Below are positions 62,237-64,000 of a stretch of 64,000 nucleotides of DNA, in pieces. The stretch comes from Ziziphus jujuba (taxonomy: Eukaryota > Streptophyta > Magnoliopsida > Rosales > Rhamnaceae): NCBI RefSeq assembly GCF_031755915.1, contig NC_083386.1:13662501-13726500 (forward strand), read 5' to 3'. Within the stretch, counting starts at the first letter, position 1, and the number at the start of each line of letters is the position of its first letter. The notes below the pieces were generated by a model. It ran no database searches. It was not told the DNA's origin and was given only the letters and a program-made list of their open reading frames with translations. The position numbers and the translations under genes are program-made.

Positions 62237-64000
62237 TCAAAATCTCTTTCTTTTCACTCGTGATAAATCATCAAATCCATCATCATGCCACACCTGTCCA
62301 CCATGCCTGTAATTTGATTCTTGCTCCTCAATGCTTCTCATTCTTCTAGGTGCATTTCCAGGTCGATTTTTAATCCTTCTGTCAAACTCTCTTTCCCTTA
62401 AATTGCCTCTTTCTTGGAACTCTGCATCATCATCCGGACAGAACCTAAAAGGCCTAGGGCCATCCTCTGGATTAAGATGAAAATTCTCACCATCAGCATC
62501 ATTAAAAGGAGGCCTATAGGGACGAAGAGGTCCACGTCTCTCACCAAATCTTCGTCTGTCATCGCCATTTCCATCACCAGCAAGTTCATGCAATCGTCCA
62601 GAATGGAGAGGACCCCCAAAGTAATCATCACCATCGGGCCTTTCTTGAGACTCTATAACATCAAATCCCCTATTTCTGAGTATAATCCGACCAGAAGGGC
62701 TCCTGTTAGGAATGACAGGCCTTGGATGACCATGATCACGTCCAGAATCCATATCCCTCATATCATTCCTTCTAACCACCACTTCTCCGGGGAAACAAGG
62801 GCGATCTGGGGATCTCATCCTCTCCATCCTATAAAATGGTGGAGATCTTCGATGAGTTAATCCTGGATGTCCAAACCCATCTGGAGATCTTCTTCTAGGA
62901 GAAGACCATTGTCCAGGAGAACGAGTTTTGGAATTTATTGGAGATTTTGAACGGATTCGAGGAAGCCCCCTCCTCTGAACAGGTGAAAAAGTCCTATTTC
63001 CTCTGCCAAAATGGCCATCTACTCCCTCATACGAAGGTTGGGGGCGTGTGAATCTGGGATCCATGGAATCATCAGGAAAACCCCTCATGAACTTCTCACC
63101 GTGCCTCAGGCCAACCAACTCAGTACCATCTTCACCAATGCATCTATTCTGGCTAATATGTCTTGGAATTCTTCGAACCATATGCAAGCCACGCCCTCCA
63201 CCAGGAGACCTCCTCCTTGAGGGCATACGGTGAATAATTGGTCCTTCATCATTTAGGGGCTTCCTCCCTCCCCGACCAGTACCAACAAAGTGAACATCTT
63301 GGGCAATATTATAAGGACTATATTCTAAGTCAGCTTCTGCATATTTATTATGTCTAACACGAAACCCTGTTTGACCATTATAAAATTCAGAATTAAAGTC
63401 ATGGTCAGATTCTCGATCACCACGGAAAGTGTCTACTCGACTAGTAAACCTACCTCTTCCACGTTGAAAATTCATCCTAGTGTTTCTGTGTGATTGATCT
63501 TGATGCCTCTCCCTTGAAAATTTTTGGGTACTATCAAGATATATTTCATCTCTGAAAAAAGTTGCAAGGTACAAAAATCAGATAACAGCAATGTCAATTA
63601 TAACCTTAAAAAGTACAGGAAATAAATTGAGAAATTGGAAATAGCATTTAATCACCTCCCTCGAGGATGTATTTTATCTCCCTCGAGTGCAAGATCTCTC
63701 TCTCTTCCAGTTCTTGATGGCGATAACCTGCCAGGAAAGGATCTTGTTTTACCAGGAGGAGATGCATTAGAACGGGGTAAATTTATGATCCGGCTGCGTT
63801 GACCTGCACCACTGGTATTATTTGCTGTATTATCACCACTTGTCGATGGTTTGGGCAAAGCAGGACCATTCGTTTGTACCTCATCAGTTCTATTAACATC
63901 CACCTCTGTCCCTTGAGACACAGTCACTACAGTTCTTTCACTCTCATTAAAAACTTGGTTAGATTGCGGTTCTGTTTCTTGACTCTTCTGCACATCTTTC
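62237..64000 (-). CDS. Arginine-rich (RS/RG-type) plant protein of unknown function, C-terminal part
   Basis: Partial gene running off the right edge: complement(join(62237..63551, 63656..64000)). The intron is GT-AG and splits an Arg codon (AG|A) in frame. About 552 residues are visible. The first exon is Ser/Pro/Thr-rich with [20 protein letters not shown]. The second has many Arg-Ser/Pro and Arg-Gly words: [58 protein letters not shown]. It ends in a basic NLS-like RVKRKRF. This matches a conserved but uncharacterised plant family in my memory (RDEIYL start of the exon, [14 protein letters not shown] and WHDDGFDD near the end). The composition suggests a nuclear RNA-associated protein; that is inference. 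No defect is seen. Confidence 0.85.

Noticed and set aside
1..64000. CRISPR arrays, rRNA or canonical tRNA genes
   Set aside because: None found: direct repeats here are tandem or transposon-derived, and the only box A/B pair belongs to the SINE.

Overview
The window is nuclear DNA of a flowering plant, most likely a woody eudicot. It has short exons with GT-AG introns, very AT-rich intergenic DNA full of (TA)n runs and poly(A)/poly(T), and plant-specific gene families. Species cannot be named from the sequence alone. Six protein-coding genes are supported: four look complete, and one is cut by each window edge. The rest is intergenic DNA and transposable elements, several of which I could delimit from terminal inverted repeats (TIRs) and target-site duplications (TSDs).

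Left part (1-25 kb). The 3' half of a PRP3/RDM16-type spliceosomal gene (+, 18-1959) is followed by a small tandem-repeat cluster and about 9 kb of AT-rich DNA without genes. Next comes an intronless half-size ABCG transporter of the ABCG2/6/20 suberin clade (+, 12225-14501). After another gene-poor stretch with a short SINE (17294-17420, perfect 18-bp TSD) lies a two-coding-exon twin-CX9C gene for mitoribosomal protein mS37 (-, 21315-21696), with probable non-coding 5' exons up to about 23.7 kb. A 1.15-kb hAT-like element (23835-24980) sits between this gene and a divergent gene for a plastid membrane protein (+, 25362-25937).

Middle part (27-38.6 kb). A 13-coding-exon gene on the minus strand encodes a 1019-residue SAC3/GANP-domain protein of the SAC3A/THP3/LENG8 type. 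Every junction keeps the reading frame, and a tiny uORF overlaps its start codon.

Right part (40-55 kb). This is a nested block of Mutator-like elements. A 10.26-kb element (41714-51976) has about 1.25-kb inverted arms and a perfect 9-bp TSD. It carries a decayed FAR1/MuDR-type transposase gene. Each arm carries an exon fragment of the host ATP23 metalloprotease gene. Two further inverted-repeat elements are inserted inside it, one of them in a transposase exon with a 9-bp TSD. Two related ~1-kb non-autonomous elements of another Mutator-like family flank the block in the same orientation (40244-41212 and 53911-54919).

The right edge holds the last two coding exons of an arginine-rich nuclear-type plant protein of unknown function (-, 62237-64000). 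The host genes share no pathway; they are ordinary housekeeping or development genes in an AT-rich, transposon-rich setting. The most notable structure is the 40-55 kb Mutator-like nest with captured host exons.
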